A DNA stretch of 64,000 nucleotides from Amorphochlora amoebiformis. Its lineage: Eukaryota > Cercozoa > Chlorarachniophyceae. Shown in pieces: positions 1-64,000 of the stretch (its first letter is position 1; each line of letters starts with the position of its first letter). The notes below the pieces were generated by a model that saw only the letters and a list, made by a program, of their open reading frames with translations, was not told the DNA's origin and did no database searches. Location: NCBI GenBank assembly GCA_054601695.1, contig BAAHQB010000216.1:248001-312000 (forward strand), in the 5' to 3' direction. The position numbers and the translations under genes were made by a program.

Positions 1-7
1 TATATAC

Positions 8-26474
<26,467 letters not shown>

Positions 26475-26479
26475 CTGAT

Positions 26480-26536
26480 ATGTATTTATATAAGAAGATA
26501 AATATACGTATACATATGCATACTATAGAGATATAA

Positions 26537-26590
<54 letters not shown>

Positions 26591-26885
26591 CATATATACA
26601 TAATATTGATATATGATTATGTATATATATGGGTGTGTATGTGTGTGCGTGTGCTTGCGTGCATATGTGTGTTTTAATGTTTGTGAGTGTTAATGTGTGT
26701 GTGTGTTAATATGTTTGACATATGCCTGGCTACCGTGCGCTAATGTTTAAGTTGTTATGTATATATCAGGCTCCTGTATAGTCATTTGTTCATTGATGAA
26801 TCTAGTAAGGCACTATTACCTTATTCTCACGTCCATCTAACAGTCATGACATGATGTCGAATATTTAAATAAGATATGTGCATAT

Positions 26886-26944
<59 letters not shown>

Positions 26945-27560
26945 ATACATATATATCATATACTAGACATATCTGTATACCTTATCACTAATTCATACAA
27001 GCACAAACTCACACAACCATGCCATACACGTGTGTACACAGACAACTTAACGCCAAAATAACCCAAATTCGACCTCTGCAAGAAACGGAAAATGAACTCT
27101 CTTCCCCCCAAAAAGAATATTTCCTCTTTTCAAACCCCAGAAAAGCTTAAAACGAGGAAAAAAATTACGGAAATAGAGAGGGGAGGGGTTGGATTGCCAT
27201 ATAATTGGAGAATATAATGAAATTCACGCTAGTGGGGGGAGGGGGAGAGGACAATTTTACACGATCGGGTGACGGTTGGGATGAGGTGCGAAGTGGGGCT
27301 ACTGGGCCAGTGAAATCTTCCTATTTCATGAATTTGCCTTAATTCCACCAACCGCGAAATTCATGTCTGCCAGCATGGTTAGGATTGTCAGTCACCTGTC
27401 AGTCCTAGTGTGACTCGCCCCTCTGTCACCCGGAACCCAGAATTCATTAGGCCGAATTTCCCGCGGCGGGGTATCGGGGAAGAGCCATCCGCATAGCCTT
27501 CAAAACTGAAAACACAACCGTACCGATGGTGGCTTCAAGGTATCCAGACCCATTATTTAT
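26480..27560. other. Flank between the large minus-strand gene and the transposon gene
   Basis: 26480-26960 is (AT)n and TG-rich DNA with one unique block at 26720-26880. That block contains a minus-strand ATG followed after 17 bases by AG/GTAATA, a possible first exon for the large gene, but its phase does not fit. 26985-27560 is unique, low in repeats, and serves as 5' flank of the transposon gene. It carries a T/C and G-rich stretch at 27180-27260 and CCTGTCAGTCC at 27395-27405, which is repeated inverted at 37100-37110. Confidence 0.5.
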
Positions 27561-36457
<8,897 letters not shown>

Positions 36458-38287
36458 TGATCTGTGGATTTTATCTAGTTTATACGCTATGATCACAATT
36501 GATCAGTATATTATATCTATACTGATAAGGCTACTATAGCTCATCCTATCGACTCATAAGACTTTTCAAGTAATGTTCTGAATGATCTGAATGAGTGAAA
36601 TTTAACATTTACTATTACTAGATTTAGTGACTACGGTTTACGAGGAAAACTTGCTCGATCATGATCTAGTTTACATCAGTACGATGGTATGGAGGGTTAT
36701 ATAAAATACATCTATCCAGGAAGCATTTGTTAGCTAGCTAGTATATGCTTATACCGGTGATGTCGGATATACTATATGATTATTATTATGCTAGTTACAC
36801 CTTTTGCGAGTTTATGATGATTTTACAACTACTAGTGTCAACTATTATACAGTCTAGACAGTATTATATGTCATTCAGGTATGTGACAGACAGTATCCGA
36901 CCCTGTAAGTCATACAGAATGGTCATATAACCGTCATTCGTGGTTGAAAATATCCAAATTCACCACAATTAACGTCTGCTATATATTTCACTCTATTTTG
37001 CATCTAACGCTATTTTAATTGTTGGTATGATTTGTGGCCTCTAGTAGATGTCTACAATCAACCTACATTGCTTTCGCCATCGCTGTAGCCCACGTATATG
37101 GACTGACAGGATAAGGCTGTCAGTCCTCTAGCCTCCTCGTTTCCGAACAAATTTAAAACCTGAAAAGTGATATCTATTTTAATTAGCCTAAAAAGCATAT
37201 TTCAGTAGCTCAAATTCCCACACAAATCATAGTGTCTCCCTATGACCACTGGTACGTAAAGGGGGGAACGCTTAAAAACATCGAGTATAGTGATGTAAGC
37301 ACCTACCGGCGCCCTAAAACATGATGGATCATAGTAAATAGGAGTGCTGGAAATATAGACGAAGTCAGAGGTGTTCACACTTCGCAGTAAAGAGTGTAGA
37401 GGAATGACATGAAAGAAGCTGTGGCCAGCCCAGGAGCTGTCATTCATGCGGCGTGATATGGTGTCATATCACGCATATGTCACCGATATGTGTCACGCAT
37501 GATACTATCTTGGATTCCGACGAATTTGCCCATTATTTTTGGGCATTTTTCCCTCTTTTTCCCCTTCTTTTTTTACATTTTTCTGCCTAAATTTTTGATT
37601 TCCGATTACCTATCCTAACTACGGTAAGGGGTACTTCTAGACAGGATAAGATATCTGCATATATCATTGCATATCCACGTGGCCAAAGGAATGTCCACAC
37701 TACCAGCAGCATCCCTTCCTATTCTGCCAATTTTGTTGTAAGTTGATTTCCTACTCCAAAAACTCTAGATCACATTCAGTGATCCGCTCCACGGTACTTT
37801 TTAGTAGAAGGCGAAAAAGTAATGCGTTCTGAGGCGAACCCGTGTAGATTTCTATAACTGCGATACATTTGAACGAGTGTATTTATTCATTATTATATCT
37901 AATTGTGCGGGGTCGGCGCAGAGCGCACAACCCCTCTACCATAAATTATGCACTGTGCATGAGAATTATCCCATCCACTACGGCTTCACAGCGGCGGAGT
38001 GCAATGCCCTGCTCCACCATACCAGCCAGGCCTAACTGATCACCTGCAAGGGAGCCATACTCCGCTGGCGTGCCAGGTAAGTCAAGGTCCAGATAGAATG
38101 TGTTGTGGTTGCTTTGTTTTTTGAGACATCACAGTGAAACATGGGATGGTTAATATTTCGTGTTGACAAATAAATTTAATAGTTTCTTCCAATAATGTAA
38201 ACCACATTAACGGATATATATTTATAGAAATTTTCTACAAAGACCGAGAATTTTTACATATATACATAAGTATTTTTTAGTATTGTG
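36458..38287. other. 3' flank of the transposon gene, unique DNA with hairpins
   Basis: No simple repeats and no convincing gene. GACTGACAG (37101-37109) and CTGTCAGTC (37117-37125) form a 9-bp hairpin, and a perfect 10-bp hairpin GCGTGATATG/CATATCACGC spans 37451-37474. At 37955-38082 about 40 codons are open and end in AG/GTAAGT, which could be an isolated exon, but nothing joins to it. The right end of the transposon should lie here. I could not find a clear terminal inverted repeat or target duplication. Confidence 0.5.
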
Positions 38288-38303
38288 GGTACCCGAAGGT
38301 ACC
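38288..38303 (-). terminator. UUCG-loop hairpin just after U2
   Basis: GGTACC-TTCG-GGTACC in U2 sense, a perfect 6-bp stem with the stable UUCG tetraloop. It may be the last stem of a slightly longer U2 or a 3'-end formation signal. Confidence 0.55.
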
Positions 38304-38488
38304 AGCAGCACTCGGTTGATATGTGCAAGACCGAGGCCACTTGTGGTGAGGCCACAGCAAGCTGTGGTATCTCACCCCGGCTCAAAAATAAGTTTAATCT
38401 TGAAGTGACTCAGTGAGCCACGTATCAGAGATTAAGCTGATAAGAACAGATACTACACTTGATCTTAGCCAAAAGGCCGAGAAGGTAT
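38304..38488 (-). ncRNA. U2 spliceosomal snRNA
   Basis: Minus-strand sequence begins ATACCTTCTCGGCC and continues through the highly conserved 5' region, including TTGGCTAAGATCAAGTGTAG and the branch-point-pairing GTAGTA, then the stem IIa region. The Sm site is ATTTTTG, preceded by AAACTT. Stem III is a strong hairpin (GGTGAG...CTCACC). Stem IV is CTCGGT...ACCGAG with the loop CTTGCACATATCA, similar to the conserved U2B'' loop. Length about 185 nt, as in other eukaryotes. The 3' end is estimated. The gene is divergent from the thioredoxin gene, whose start codon is 380 bp away. It is very probably functional: all key elements are intact. Confidence 0.95.
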
Positions 38489-38867
38489 GAATATGCTTTT
38501 GTTAGGGCAACCATAGATATACCAAAGTCTTCCATCACGCCCCAAGATGGGGCGATATACCCTTGCTGCGTAGCCCCGAAGAAAGATTTGTGATTGGTTG
38601 CGATTGTTGGCTTGATTGCGCAGTCCCCGGGGACTACCCGGGTGTTCTCAGAATCCCTGAAACTACATCCATAATCTCTGGAGAGTCTCTAGCGATATAT
38701 GTCCCCAGGGATTCCAAAGAATCACCTCAATCCCCGTGACTCCATGCGCAACTACCCTCTGTGAGCACAAAATCCCCAATCCCTGGGGATTTCCCGGGGA
38801 TCCCCCACCCCCCCCCCATATCTTGCACAAGAACTCCCTGGGAGGCCCATCTCCGACACGTCTACCG
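38489..38867. promoter_or_regulatory. Divergent promoter region of U2 and thioredoxin
   Basis: 379 bp between the 5' end of U2 (minus) and the thioredoxin start codon (plus). It is GC-richer than the rest of the window and free of microsatellites, with a C-run at 38806-38817 and direct and inverted copies of GGGGATT-type motifs at 38625-38800. No TATA box was assigned. A shared promoter is inferred from layout only. Confidence 0.5.

Positions 38868-64000
<25,133 letters not shown>

Noticed and set aside
26818-26846. Possible first exon of the large minus-strand gene (ATG, donor GTAATA)
   Set aside because: It ends in phase 2 whereas the next exon needs phase 0. Not included.

Overview
The window is nuclear DNA from a eukaryote with TTAGGG-type telomere repeats. 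It carries a canonical U2 snRNA and spliceosomal introns. I cannot place the organism further. The thioredoxin has a signal-like leader, which would fit an alga with an organelle-targeted enzyme, but that is inference.

At first sight the window is a desert of (AT)n, TTAGGG and GA/CT microsatellites. Read exon by exon it is gene-dense. The islands between the simple repeats are mostly micro-exons (24-180 nt) with GT..AG borders whose reading phases chain together, and the microsatellites are the introns. Three host genes and one transposon gene follow.

(1) 8-26474, minus strand: a gene of about 39 exons and about 765 codons, unrecognised, running off the left edge. Its intron 1 holds a young copia-type LTR retrotransposon (22552-25461).
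(2) 27561-36457, plus strand: an 8-exon, 2061-residue transposon protein joining a zinc-binding region, a DDE-type transposase, a WRN-like 3'-5' exonuclease, an OTU cysteine protease and a Ulp1 (C48) protease.
(3) 38304-38488, minus strand: U2 snRNA, divergent from (4).
(4) 38868-45264, plus strand: a complete 8-exon thioredoxin gene (189 aa, active site W-C-G-P-C-K) with a solo LTR in intron 4.
(5) 47126-62478, minus strand: a 25-exon gene for a 404-aa protein, basic at the N-terminus and strongly acidic at the C-terminus, unrecognised.

A second layer of structure runs through the introns. Many hold tandem copies of the edge of the neighbouring exon together with its splice site. Copies of an exon's 3' edge always lie in the following intron, and copies of its 5' edge always lie in the preceding intron. 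One exon has about 16 such copies. The telomere-type repeats lie almost only in genes 1 and 5; there CCCTAA often supplies the splice-site sequence (GTAACC..., ...CCCTAG) and repeated CTAAC branch-point-like motifs.

All gene models were read by eye from splice motifs and phase. Two junctions in gene 1 do not agree in phase and are flagged. RNA evidence would settle them.
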